Assembly: GCA_037957365.1 (NCBI GenBank)
Contig: JARHVA010004904.1
Location: forward strand, 511,501-575,500
DNA: 64,000 nt
Source: Torreya grandis
Taxonomy: Eukaryota; Streptophyta; Pinopsida; Cupressales; Taxaceae
Reading direction: 5' to 3'
Made by a program: the position numbers and the translations under genes. Below, in pieces: positions 32,918 through 44,726 of the stretch. The stretch's first letter is position 1. The number at the start of each line of letters is the position of its first letter. The notes under the pieces are model-generated. The model had not been told where the DNA came from. It searched no databases and worked only from the letters and a program-made list of their open reading frames with translations.

Positions 32918-33171
32918 TATTTACAATTTTTTGTCCTACAAAAAAAGAATATATATTTATTCAAGTAGTTAAAGGAGTAGATTCTAAAGAGAATAGACTT
33001 TTGTGGTTTTACAAAGGGGCAAAGATCATTTCAAAGTTATAAAGGGTTTGAATCCTTCAAACTTTTTTTCCCTGAAGAATCACTAGCTGAAGAATAAATT
33101 CCTTTAAAAAAATGTATCCAAAGGAAATGGCACTGATCAAAAGAAACCCAAAGGGGTCATTTGCAAAGTCT

Positions 33172-33644
33172 GAGGGGTATATGCCCTTCAAAAGAAGGAT
33201 AGTTCATAGAAAACTCGAAGGGTATGTGCCCTTTGGGAGAGTTCATTACATAAATTTGAAAGACCATTTGAAAGGGAAGGATGACCTTTACAATTTTTTT
33301 GAGAGGTTAGAGTCCCTTCAGTAAAATCACATTTCATTAAACTATTCGAAGGGGTCCTTTACACAAATACCAAAGGGTATGTACCCTTTGAGAAGGTCCT
33401 TTACAAGAATCCTAAAGGGTAACAACCATTCAGAAAAGTTTAAAACAAAGAAACTTGAGAGGCACTTTGAGGAATAAAGTCCATTTCAAAGAAATTTGAA
33501 AAGCATTTTTTAAGACAAGTGGACCATTTACAAAATCCCAAGGGGCATTTGAAAGCTCTTGAAGGGTACATGTCTTTTAGAAAAGACCAATTTCAAAGAG
33601 GAAAAAGACCAATTATAGGAACCCTGAAGGGTATGTACCCTTCA
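33172..33644. repeat. GTAC-centred palindrome series
   Basis: Copies: GAGGGGTATATGCCCTTC (33172), CGAAGGGTATGTGCCCTTTGG (33216), CAAAGGGTATGTACCCTTTG (33371), TGAAGGGTATGTACCCTTCA (33625). They sit within AAAG/CTTT-rich sequence. Short open frames here follow from the repeat and are not genes. Confidence 0.7.
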
Positions 33645-33836
33645 AAAAAGTTTAAAATAGAAAAGCTGAAGGGTCTTTTGGAAAAGCCAAAGGGTCATCT
33701 CTTTAAGCCAAAGGGACACTTTGAGGAAATGAAGGGACATTTCCTTCAAAAGTTTTTCTGAAGGAATTCTCCGAGAAAAGAATTCTGAAGGTCAAATAAA
33801 AAAAGGAGGGACAATTCCCATGGACATTACAAATAG

Positions 33837-34274
33837 TCTGAAGGAATTCCTTCAGAAAAATTATTTGAAGGAATTCCTTCAAAATTTTCACAAGGAAAAG
33901 GGCAATGGACAAAAATTTTGAAAGATTTATTTTGGATAATTTTTTAGAAATAAATCTTTTGAAAGATTTACTTGTAGGAATAAAGTTGAAGAAGGAGATG
34001 GGCCCAAGATAGTTATGGATAAAAAATCTAAAGGAATTTCTTTAGACAAATTATCCAAAGGAATTCCTTTGGTAGACATCACAAGGTAGAAGATCCTTGA
34101 AAAAGAGCCCAATGGAAACATTTCCTTCAGATTGTTTTTGAAGCAAATAAAAGGTTGGAAGAAAGATAGAATCTTGAAAAAAAGATAATGACAAAGACAA
34201 TTTCTATGGGAAAAGGATAAAATAAAAGATGAAATAATTTTTTCAGATATTTTGTCTGAAGGAATTCCTTCAGA
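33837..34274. repeat. GAATTC-centred palindrome series
   Basis: Perfect or near-perfect palindromes: TCTGAAGGAATTCCTTCAGA (33837-33856 and 34255-34274), TTGAAGGAATTCCTTCAA (33865-33882), TCTAAAGGAATTTCTTTAGA (34027-34046) and CCAAAGGAATTCCTTTGG (34055-34072). Confidence 0.8.
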
Positions 34275-35684
34275 AGTTTTAGACAAGGATTGTCCATTAT
34301 GAAGAGTTGACTCTGATAGCAAGGTCTAAGAAAACAAGATAGAGGAAAATTCTATAGGAATAAATAGAGCAAATAAACTAGAAAATGAATACCAAAGGGT
34401 ACATGCAGGAACATGCAAAGACCAATAAAGATATAATTTTTTCATTTCTAGGAAGATCTATACTCTAATATTGCAATAAAAAGAACACCAAATAATAAAT
34501 GAAATAATCAAATTAGTCCAAGACATGCATGACTCTTTTGGTTCTAGAACAAAGACTCAAATATTGAGGAACTTAATGGTGAAAGACTATTTTTAGTTGG
34601 CCAAAGCTTCATGAAGTTGATTGTTTGTCAAGATCATGCTTCTCCTTGGTTTTCATGTAATCCAAAGCTTTCAACATTCTAGTAGTTCAAACAAAATTAT
34701 AAGTTTAGCATTAGCATTGATTTCATGAAAAGGAGATTGTTCTCTTGTTTTAAGCAGTTCAAGCAGAGTTATTTATTTAAATTTTGGCATAGATTTCCAT
34801 GTATGGAATAGATTAGTCCAAAATAGGCCCACCATTCATTTTCAATGCCAAATATTTTTCATATAAGACAAATATAAGAAAAGATAAATTTAGAAGGCTT
34901 TGTTATCTTGGCATAATGAAAATTGGACTTGGTTAATGTGAGAGTTGTCTTTTTCTTTTATTTTTAGCGCCAACCTTTTTGGCTTGTGTATATTTTTCTA
35001 TATAAGTTAGATTTTTAGCCTTGAATTGTATCCCTCTTTTGGCAAGACAAAATTCTGTCAAACACTAAGTTATAACTTTTTTTTAGATTAATAGGACTAT
35101 TATTTTTAGATTCTAGCTATTAGTATAGTGTATTTATGTCATTGATTTACATAAGTGATAGATTTTTCTTCCTTGTCAAGTCTTGATTCTTACCTAGTTA
35201 CTAGCTGGTCAAATTATGCAGGTCATGATCTGTGTTTAAGTGTCTTTTGACTAGAATTTTAGTGGATGTAAGTGGCTGATAGTGCCTTCAATCAAGCTTA
35301 TTCTTTCATTTCCCTCAAGTTTTAGTTACTAGATCAAACCTTTTCATGAAATATTTATGCATATTGGTCAATTGGAGTTGAAAGTTTAGCCTTCTTATCT
35401 AAATCAATGTTTTATGATCTCTAATTGATTGGATAAATCAAAATACAAGTGTACCGCCATCATTAGGTAGGATTTTCTTTCAAGTTTTCTTTCTCCCTTT
35501 TCATAAGTAGTTTGTAGTGTAGAGTAATAAGATCCTAATTGATACACCAAAGGGAAATAACCCTTATAATCTAGAGATTTAATCCATTGAGTAGGTCACC
35601 CATAGCCTAGGATTGTTTCCATGTTTCAGCAAACTGTGAAGCCCTAAAACTACCTTCATAGGGGTACAAGTTTGATTGACAACA

Positions 35685-35720
35685 GTTTTTGTCACACCTA
35701 GTGGGACCCATTGGAGCTGG
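35685..35720 (+). other. Sequence after LARD left LTR (possible primer site)
   Basis: GTTTTTGTCACACCTAGTGG follows the LTR end. It only loosely resembles other Gypsy primer sites in this window. It would be the primer site if the element is plus-oriented. Confidence 0.3.
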
Positions 35721-35853
35721 TCTTAATGAAATTTCATTTGCAACAATGTTCTTCAAGAAGTATTTGGTGATTCCAAGCTAAAGCAGTTGATTCCAATAGT
35801 CTAGGTACAATTTTAAAGTAAGTCTATTCTTATTACATTATCATGATTGAGTT

Positions 35854-37500
35854 TTGATGGCTATATATAAAGAGAATTCCTATGCTATGTTTCCTTATCA
35901 TCTCTATAATGAATCATACCATCATTATTATGATACCTATGAGCCTCTTTATGAGCTTAATCAGCCCTATCAAGAGTATTATAAAAGCTATGTTGAGCCT
36001 TATCAAGTTTCTCATGATCCTTATTATCAAGAGCATGACTCTTACCTTCCTTATGAGCCATATCAGTCTCAAGAATAGATTTCATCTTTCCCATATGGCT
36101 ATGATGTTGCATATGAGTAGTCTTATCTTCAATAAAGAATGAATGAAATAGAGCTCAAAATACTAGCATATGCAAGAAAAGTTTGTTCAAATTCTTAGTA
36201 TGAAGAAGTGAATGATCTATTTCAAAATATGTCCAATGATCTAGAAGAGATAAATGAGCTATGTATTCTTGTATTGGAGAAGATGGAGATTTGGGAGAGG
36301 CAAAAAATCAAGTTGAACCACTTGTCTATAAAGGCTTCTTGTGTTCCTTATTCTCATGAATTTCTTAATCATGCCTAGTGTGTACCAAGGGAGCTTCCTA
36401 GTTGTATTCAAGAGTCTATTCAAGAACCGATTCATGAGGTTAAGCCTTTTTATAGTCCCATTTCTTCACCACTCATCTCTCAAGCATAAATTATCCATGA
36501 GGACAAGGAGATTTCAGACTTTGATGAGGTAATGGTCAAGTGGAAGGAATAGAATATAGATGTCTTTAAGATTTTCTATTTCCCTCCTCTCCAAAACTCC
36601 CTAGATAATTCCATTGTCCTCTAGATTCTAGAATATGATCATGATCAACCTCACATGCTTCATTCTCCCTCTTAAACAAATGAATTTTATCACCCTCCCA
36701 CCATCTCCCTTCTTCAGGAGGAGCTTGCTCTCTGTAAAATTGAAAAAGAGGTTGTAGCTACAGGTCAAGTTTTTGCAAAGTGTGAAGAGGATGCTTTAGG
36801 TATGTTTGAGGAAGAGTTTCACATTGTACTTCACTTAAGGTTGTAGTTGAGAATCTAATTATAGTTAAGAATAAGAAGGTTGATCTTGATGTGGAGGAAC
36901 TCCAAGAGGAGCTGGTACAAATTGAAGTCATAAATGAGTTATAGGTATCTCCTATCGAGAAGGGTCTAGATATATTTCAAGGTAGTTCTATTCAAATTGA
37001 TCAAAATAAAGAATAGAAGGATTATTGGCATTTGTACCCTGAATTTCTAAAAGAAATTGAAAAGATCTATAAGGATATGTTGCCTATAGAAGAGCATGTT
37101 TATGAGAAATATGATCAAGAATCACCTATCCAAGATCATAATATAGATTAGTTTGCCTATTAAAATCTCCTTGAAGAGCTAAATGGACTTGTAGTGGTTG
37201 ATAAGAAAGATGAGGTCACTCAAGGACAATGCATATATGAAATATCACTTGACAAAGTTTTAGATGACAAGTAGTATGAAAAAGATCTAGAAGTACTGGA
37301 TGAATTATCTTTGTTGGTGACTGATTTGCTATTGATGACTCATTTGAGAAGATGTTAATAAAATTAGTGGACAAGGAAAATGCCTCATCAAAGGTTATGA
37401 TTAATAAACATCCTACTTTACAAATTGTACCATCTCTTAGAAGGAGTGAGTTCAAGAATTTTCCATTTGATCCAGGTGGATCATGCTTTGTCATGGTTAG
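35854..37500 (+). pseudogene. LARD interior decayed frame, Tyr-rich start
   Basis: I do not recognise this gene. On plus, 74 codons from 35854 are extremely Tyr-rich (SYHHYYDTYEPLYEL, SYVEPYQVSHDPYYQ, YLPYEPYQSQ) with a loose 8-10 residue rhythm. After the stop, the plus strand keeps a Glu/Leu/Lys-rich reading broken by stops: NDLEEINELCILVLEKMEIW near 36240, LLQEELALCKIEKEVV near 36710, EEFHIVLH near 36810 and LDVEELQEELVQIEV near 36880. This suggests a helical, coiled-coil-like protein. No protease, zinc knuckle or RT motif is seen. It could be a very divergent gag or an extra ORF of the kind some Tat-lineage elements carry. Confidence 0.45.
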
Positions 37501-37767
37501 ATAAGTTCCTTATTTGTTTATTTTCCTCCAAGTGATTTTTAAGAACATTAGTGTAGTTTTTTTGTCCCAATAAGTGTTTTTTTTGCACATTTGCTTTGTT
37601 TAGTTAGGTTTCCCTATTTTCATGTGTTTCCCTTCTATTTTGAAGGATGAAGGTTACTTCATGTTTGGTTGAAAGAGATTTTTAGTCATTGACCAGGTTT
37701 ACCATTATTTTTGTGAGTTTAATATCATGTTTATGGTTTGAATTTTCAAGTATAGTAGGCATGCTTC
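37501..37767. other. LARD interior, non-coding end
   Basis: T-rich sequence with no polypurine tract next to the right LTR, which is unexpected if the element is plus-oriented. Confidence 0.4.
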
Positions 37768-37785
37768 CCAGTTGAGTCGCTAGAA
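37768..37785 (-). other. Primer-site-like sequence beside LARD right LTR
   Basis: On minus it reads TAGCGACTCAACTGGGAAG, matching about 14 of 18 bases of the Gypsy-1 site TGGTGACTCCACTGGGGA. It sits within three bases of the LTR, as a primer site would for a minus-oriented element. Confidence 0.5.
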
Positions 37786-40700
37786 TGTTGATAATTTTCT
37801 ACCTTACAAGAAAAGAATAAATGTTTGTTCAAGTAGTTGAAGGAGTAGATTCCAAAGAGAAGAAAATTTTGTGGTTTTAAAAAGGGGTAAAGATCATTTC
37901 AAATTTACAAAGGGTTTGAATCCTTCAAGCTTTTTGTTTGAAGAATCACTAGCTGAAGATTCAATTCCTTCAGACATTTTTGTTGAAGGAAATGACACTG
38001 ATCAAAAGAAACCCAAAGGGGTTATTTTCAAAGTCTAAGGGGTATATACCCTTCAAAATAAGGATAGTTAACATAAAAATCAAAGGGTATGTGCCCTTTA
38101 GGAGAGTTCATCATAGAAATCTGAAAGACCATTTGAAAGGGAAGGAAGACCTTTACAATTTTTTTAAGGGGTTAGAGTCCCTTCAAAAAAATCACATTTC
38201 ATTAAACTATTTGAAGGGGTCCTTTAAAAATATCCTGAAGGGTATGTACCCTTTGATAATGATCCAAAACTTAGAAGTTCTGGTTGATAAATATTTCAAG
38301 AACACAAAACTAACATAGTAACAATGAATTCTTTGAGAAGAGATGTATTATTACTCAAGATCGCAATACAATTATATGCTTATCTCTAGGAAGAGATGTC
38401 TGATTTTCAATTTTGGGTTACATATTCATTTATACACATTTTGAAATTAGGGGGAGGATGTGTAGGGTCACAAATATTGAGGGAGATTAAGTGGTTTGAC
38501 TTCTATGATTTAAAACAATACAAAATTCAAAAAATTACTATTTTTAGACTGTACTACTAAAATTGAAATTTAGGGCACTTGATTTGGGTTTCTAGGGGTC
38601 AAACTTCATCAATCAGAGCTTGATGACATCTCACAGTGTTATCCTCATTCTTAGATTTCTAATGGTTCAAACGATGAGTCAATTGGAGCTACGGTGTAAA
38701 AGTTATGGCTCTCAAAAGTTCCGTCATCAATTGGGGTGGAACTGTCACCCGAATTGTCACCTGAATTGTTGCTTGGATCAAATAAGGTCCTTTATAAGAA
38801 TCCCAAAGGGTAACAACTCTTTGAGAAAGTTCAAAATAAAGAAACCTGACAGGCACTTTGAGGAGGAAAGTCCATTTCAAAGAAATCCGAAAGGCATTTT
38901 TGAAGATGAGTGGATCATTTATAAAATCTTGAGGGGCATTCAGAAGCTCCTGAAGGGTACATGTATTTCAAAAAAGACCAATTTCAAAGAGAAAAAATAC
39001 CAATTACAAGAATCCTAAAAGGTATGTACCCTTCGGGAAAGTTCAAAATAGAAAAGCTGAAGGGTCTTTCGGAAAATCCAAAGGGTCATCTCTTTAAGCT
39101 AAAAGGACACTTTGAGGAAATGAAAGGACATTTCCTTCGAACTTTTGTCCAAAAGAATTCTCTGAGAGAAGAATTCTAAAGGCCAAATAAAGAAAGGAGG
39201 GACAATTCTCGCAAACATTTTATTTGTGGGACAATGACAAAGGACTTTACAAATAGTTTGAAGGAATTCATTTAGATAAATTGTCTGAAGAAATTCCTTT
39301 GAAAAGTTTACAAGAAAAATGGCAATGGAAAAAAATTCCAAAAGATTTATTTCAAACAATTTGTCCAAAAGAAATCTGTCAGAAGATTTACTCGCAAGAA
39401 TAAAGTCGAAGAAGGAAATGGGCCTAAGACAACTGCAGATAAAAAGTTCGAAGGAATTCCTTCAGTAGACACTACAAGGAATAAGGTCCTTGACAAAGAG
39501 CCCAAACAAAAAAATTTCTTCAAATTTTTATCCAAAGAAAACAAAAGGCTGAAAGAAAGATAGAAGCCTGAGAAAAAGAGAATGACAAAGACAATTTCCA
39601 TAGGAAAAGGACAAAAAAAATCTAAAAGACATTTTGTCTGAAGGAAATCATTCAAAAGTTTTAGATAAATATTGTCCATTGCGAAGAGTTAAATTTGATA
39701 GCAAGGTCTGAGAAAACACGACAGAGGAAAAGTCCGTAGGAATAAATAGGGAAAATAAACCAAAAAATGAATGCCGAAGGGTACATGCAGGAACATGCAA
39801 AGACTAATAAAGATATCATTTTTCTATCTATAAGAAGATCTATAGTGTGAGACTGCAATAAAAAGAGTGCCAAATAATAAATGAAATAATTAAATTGGTC
39901 CAAGACATGCACAACTATTTTAGTTCTAGAACAGACACTCGAATGAATGAAAGGCTCGAGGAACTTAACAATGAAAGGCTATTTTCAATTGGTTAAAGCT
40001 TCATGAAATTGATTATTTATTGAGATCACACTTCTCCTTAGTTTTCATGTAATCCAAAACTTTCAACGTTCCATTAGTTCAAATGAAATTCTAAGTTTAG
40101 CATTAGCATTGATTTCATGCAAAGGAGATTGTTCTCTTGTTTCAAGCAGTTCAAGCAGAGTTATTTATTTGGATATTGGCATAGCTTTCCATGTATGGAA
40201 CATATTAGTCCAAAATAGGTCCACCGTTCATTTTCAATGCTAAGGATTTTTCATGCAAGACAAAGACAAGAAAAGACAAATTTAGAAGGCTTTGTTATCT
40301 TAGCATAACAGAAATTAGACTTGGTTAATGTGAGAGTTGTCTTCTTCTTCTATTTTTAGCACCAACCTTTTTGGCTTGTGTATCTTTTTATATATAAGTT
40401 AGCTTTTTAACCTTGAATTGTATCCCTCTTTTGGCAAGACAAAATTTTGCCAAAGATTGAGTTGTAACCCTTTTTCAAATTAATAGGACTATTATTTTTA
40501 AATGTTAGCTACTAGTATAGTGTATTTATGTCATTAGTTTGTATAAGTGATAAGAGTTTTCTTCCTTGTCAAGTCTTGATTCTTACCTAGTTACTAGTTG
40601 ATCAAATTATGCAAGTCATGCTATGTGTTTAAGTGTCTTTTGGTTAGAATTTTAGTGGATGTAAGTGGCTAATTAGTAATTTTAATTAGGCCTATTCTTT

Positions 40701-41080
40701 TATTTCCTTCAAGTTTTAGTTACTAGATCAAACTTTTTTGTGAAATACTTATGCATATTGGTCAATTGGAGTTAAAAGTTTAGCTTTCTTCTTGTCTAAA
40801 TCAGTGTTTTAGGAGCTCTAATTGAGTGAATCAATGAAAATATAGGTGTATCACCATCATTAGATAGGATTTTTTTTCTTTTTTTTTTCTCCCTTTTCCC
40901 AGGTAGTTTGTAGTGTAGAGTAGCAAGATCTTAATTGATACACCAAAGGGAGCTAGCCCTTAGAATCTAGAGATTCAATCCATTGAGTAGGTCACCCATA
41001 ACCTAGGATTGTTTTCATATTTCAGCAGGCTGTGAAGCCCTAAAACTACCTTCACAAGGGTGCAAGTCTGATTGACAACA
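37786..41080. repeat. LARD right LTR, carrying a solo LTR
   Basis: It pairs with 32918-35684 and carries a 521-bp solo LTR at 38260-38780. Apart from that it keeps the same palindrome families in weaker form and a TATATATAAG box near 40391. Confidence 0.85.
38260..38780. mobile_element. Solo LTR, copy 1
   Basis: It starts TGATCCAAAAC and ends CTTGGATCA. It is flanked by GATAA (38255-38259) and AATAA (38781-38785), a 5-bp target duplication with one difference. It is absent from the left LARD LTR at the same position. It is homologous to 46989-47526. Confidence 0.88.
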
Positions 41081-41817
41081 AAATCTATTATAGTTCTATC
41101 ACCTAAGTGTTTCATGCAAATGTACTCCTTTAACTATATAAATCCATCTAAAATCATCTTGAATACTTGATCATGTTGGATTATATATGTATAAAATTGG
41201 TTCAAGACATCACTGAGGACTGCTTGAGATGTTTAAAACCTGAATTAAAAACAATATTGAACATTTTATCAATGTGCACTTGTGTAAATAAGCCTATGAA
41301 TTAAAATTGTCAATTTGTGTAATAAGTGACTTGAGTGTGCTTTTATAACAATTCAAATGGGATGACCACACATTAGGAAGCCTAAAAACATGGAGGATGA
41401 CCTTAAGGAGGTTTCAATTTAAAAATATGACCATTGGTGGGAAGAAGACAAGAATGTTATATAGGGTCAATAATGTTTACCACTATTGTCCCTATTGGGT
41501 GATCTTGGCCCCTAAGGGCACGTGATGGATTTTGGATCTAGATTGAGGCATACAGATGTATAATAGTATTTTTAGCAATCATAACATTTTTATATATGAT
41601 GGATGACAATTTTAAGATAAAAATAGGTCCCTTCTTGTGCTTAAGATAGGGTGAGGTAGCAAAATAGGTATTAATTAAGTGAAAAATTTATTTAAAGATA
41701 AAAGTGGGTAAAATAGACATGATCAAGTATTTGTGACTAGATTTAGATTACTACATTTGCCCGCCCTCCCCATGAATAAAAAAATATGATCAAGCCCAGA
41801 ATCTTTCCAAAATCTAG
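41081..41817. repeat. ~1.1-kb tandem unit, second half
   Basis: It matches 59611-60000 (CCTTTAACTATATAAAT, AATTGGTTCAAGAC, CATTAGGAAGCCTAAAAA, CAATAATGTTTA). Its end, GATCAAGCCCAGAATCTTTC, matches the start of the first-half copy near 32545. It is followed by the Tat element at 41818, after target repeat TCTAG (41813-41817). Confidence 0.75.
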
Positions 41818-42656
41818 TGTATGCATTATAATTTTCTCGCCTTAGTCATTCATCTAACCTTACCATTTATCCCATCTAATTTCATCTAACAATTCATTAA
41901 CTAACCCTTTCCTAATTAATAATCTAGTCCCCCGCTCCCCCTTTTTTCATATTTTTTATACCATGCTAACCTTTACATATCCTACTTTATATTAATTTAC
42001 CCATTATTTATCCTATTAATATCCTATTAACCTAATAATCCTATCCCATGCCCACTTGCCAATTTTAAATTCAAAAATCCTAACTACCCCTTATCCACTT
42101 ATCCCTAAGCATTCCTACAAACCTAATTCTTAATCCCATCTAAAAATATTTACTAAATCCCATTAAATCCCCTAATACCCTCTAAAAGTCTCCTTAATCC
42201 TCCAAGAGTCCTTCACTTCCCTTCCTAAGGAATTCTAATGAATTTTAAATTCATGGGCTCATTGAATACATTGCCTATCAAGGAAATTTTAAATTCCTTC
42301 GAAATTTGAGAGCCCTTAATCTCCCAAGGCCCAACTTTGAATTTGAACCATCCATTCACCCTCTCTCTTCTATAAATAACCATGCAAAGCTCTTGGCTAG
42401 ACGAATCAGAAAATCAAAAATCTTGTGAGCTTTCATTCTATTTCCATTACATCTTTCAATCCAATTGTCTTGTATCAACATCTATGATCTTGGAGGGAAG
42501 ACACAAGGAGTCAAAATTATGGTAAAATTGTTCTAATTAACCCTGATTGCTTCATTTTTTATTTTGTTTTTGTTTTTGTTTTGTGTTGTGAATTTTGAGT
42601 TGATTTAGCTAGTTGGTGTATGGTTGAATATATGTGTTGAAATTTCACATCATACA
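41818..42656 (+). repeat. Gypsy-3 5' LTR
   Basis: It runs from TGTATGCATTATAAT to TTTCACATCATACA. U3 is unusually C-rich on plus (CCTAATCC, CCCATGCCC). A TATAAATA box is at 42371-42378, with the transcript start expected shortly after. Confidence 0.88.
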
Positions 42657-42676
42657 TTGGCGACCACACTAGGAGC
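42657..42676 (+). other. Gypsy-3 primer binding site
   Basis: TTGGCGACCACACTAGGAGC begins at the LTR end, with the TGG that pairs with a tRNA CCA end. The tRNA is not identified. Confidence 0.65.
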
Positions 42677-43317
42677 CTCCTCTTGCATTAACATTCTTGT
42701 AGTTTTGAGTGTTTTATTTCAAGTTGACAGGATGAATTGAAGAAGAATATGTGGCTTCCAAGTTCAAGATTTTCCATCCACAGTCAGTTCTAGGTGATAG
42801 GTAATTTTGCACAGTGATTATCAAATGTCTTTTAATCTAGCAATACCTATTTTAATCAGTTTGGTATTAGATTTTTAGACTAATATCCTTGTCTGATCAA
42901 TAATTTTAATATTTTAGAGGTTGTTTCTATTTAATATCTGTCCTAGATTGGATTTTATAAGATGCTTAATAAAGCCTCTAAAAGTAATTAAAATCATTGT
43001 TCCTCATCAGTTTTCTGATCTGTTAGATATCGAATTTGGTTCCATTGCATAGTTAATTAATCTAATTTCTATTCTCATTCAATTCTGGTCAGTGTGCATT
43101 TTTTGAAGTTTTGAACTTTTTGGTAATATGGTGGTAAAAGCATCTTGCTCAACCAATTAGCCAAATACTTTACGAGTAATTCTGTTAATGTTTCAGGCTA
43201 TGATGTTAAGTGCTGCTATTAGGTTCAATCCTTGAATCTATTACATTTGCTTCTTTTCTCATGCATATTTACAGACCTACTCTAGCTTATCATGAGGCTG
43301 GGATACATTTTTTTTTC

Positions 43318-43486
43318 TAGCATACTCTTCCGTTGTAAAGGTTCAACCTATCTAAGGGTATACCTTGAATATCTCTTACTCTTCTGGCATATGTTACACT
43401 CATGTCAACCAACCTAGTTATTACCACATCATCATTGTCTGAGTCTGAATCCACATCACTTCCATATTGATTTTGAGATTCAACTT
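43318..43486 (-). pseudogene. Short coding-like stretch, unknown
   Basis: The minus strand is open for about 50 codons with protein-like composition: an acidic run (SDVDSDSDNDDVV), then RLVDMSVTYARRVRDIQGIP. It is flanked by sequence compatible with splice sites. I do not recognise it. It could be a captured exon, a transposon ORF fragment or chance. Confidence 0.2.
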
Positions 43487-44398
43487 ATTATTTCATGATT
43501 ATACACCATGTAATCGTATTCATCTACCAGAAATCAGGCCAAAAGACTTTTCACGGTATTAAAATTCCTCTGCTGCTGCAAGTCTGAGTGTATCCTTTTA
43601 TTTCATAGAAAATTATAATTAGGTGTAATATTAATCATCATGATAAACCAACTACAGAAAATAAGGATCAGATTGAAGATAAGGGTTCTATGTCACATTA
43701 TTAGCTACAATTTTGAGCGCAACATAACTCGTGTATGCTTTCAAACTCGGTAGCGTATGATTTATGATAAAAAAATTTTGGTGGTAACACAGATTGGAAT
43801 ACGTTGGCAAAGGTAAGTTAATTGTGTCATCGGTGAAGAAGCGCCAATGCCGCATGAGTAGATAAGTGCCTTTTGTAATATAAAATTGTGTCTTAATCAT
43901 TAAGTCAAACTCTGAGTGCATCCTGTAATATAGACACTCTCCAAGCAATGATAACGGGTTTCAAACTATTGGGTGAAGCGTAGGATTGTTTCTTGTCTAT
44001 CTTCTTGTCTATATAATTCTGAGAGGATTTAAGTCTTTCTCACAGATAAACTATGCATATATGTCAATGCATTAAACATAGTCGGTATAATCATAGAATT
44101 AGACGGTCTAGAAATATTTTTTTACGTTCCATGTACAAAATGTGAATGAGTTATCCTTAAAATGCCTGTTTAAATGTCCATTTAAACAATCATTCAGCTA
44201 CTGAATATTCAGATTAATCATTTGACAGTCTAACCGTTGTTTTACCCAAGACTCCCTCGTGCTGGCATTAACAAATTTGCAATTATCTAAGGTGAGGTCT
44301 TGGTTTTGAAATTTGTGGCTTTTGTAGTGATTTTATATATGCTTGGCCTGTCAAGACAAAATTTATCATCATTTTCCTGGTCTTTGCAGGTCGCCGTG

Positions 44399-44726
44399 CT
44401 AGTTTGTAGGATCAACAGCTACAGTTTTATAGTAGGGTTGACAGTCTTTTGTTCAAAAATCCGATAGTAGATAAGTTTATGCTTTGAAAGCCATACCCAC
44501 TAGATCTATTAATTTAGAAAGTGGCTATGGATATGGAATTAGTCTCTAATCTCTAGGTGAGAATTGATATAGATCGAGGGGAATCTCCCTACCCTGCCTA
44601 GTTTGTAGGATCAACAGCTACATTTTTATAGTAGGATTGACAGTCTTTTGTTCAAAACTCCGATAGTAGATAAGTTTGTGCTTTGAAAGCCATACCCATT
44701 AGATCTATTAATTTAGAAAGTGGTTA
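44399..44726. repeat. Direct repeat of ~130 bp, 199 bp apart
   Basis: 44399-44526 and 44598-44726 share CTAGTTTGTAGGATCAACAG through to TTAATTTAGAAAGTGG with about six differences. The roughly 70 bp between them is single copy. Confidence 0.85.

Larger units (their letters stand above)
32918..35684. repeat. LARD left LTR
   Basis: It is rich in short palindromes of two types: AAGGGTATGTACCCTT (33172, 33216, 33371, 33625) and TGAAGGAATTCCTTCA (33837, 33865, 34027, 34055, 34255). A TATATAAG box lies near 34999-35010 on plus, about 0.7 kb before the end, with TTGTATCCCTC shortly downstream. Confidence 0.85.
32918..41080. mobile_element. LARD-like LTR element with long LTRs and short interior
   Basis: An 8.2-kb element. 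The LTRs are at 32918-35684 (2767 bp) and 37786-41080 (3295 bp; 2769 bp once the nested solo LTR and its target repeat are removed). The start is TGTTGATAATTTTC in the right copy (TATTTAC in the left) and the end GATTGACAACA. Target duplication is AAACC (32913-32917) against AAATC (41081-41085). The 2.1-kb interior has no protease, RT or integrase, so it depends on other elements. A TATA box and the better coding frame point to plus; a primer-site-like sequence beside the right LTR points to minus. Confidence 0.88.

Noticed and set aside
33112..33761. Lys/Gly-rich open frames (KGYVPFGR-like repeats)
   Set aside because: They are translations of the LARD palindrome repeats. The same text reappears in the right LTR in other frames, and the codons simply follow the repeat.
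38260..38780. First read as a TIR element because TGATCCAA and TTGGATCA are inverted ends
   Set aside because: The 5-bp target repeats at both copies and TG...CA ends fit a solo LTR better. Short inverted ends are normal for LTRs.
43680..43820. Possible exon ending at a strong donor-like AAAG/GTAAGT (about 43810)
   Set aside because: The upstream reading frame has a stop and the surrounding text looks like LTR/leader sequence. One splice-like hexamer is not enough.
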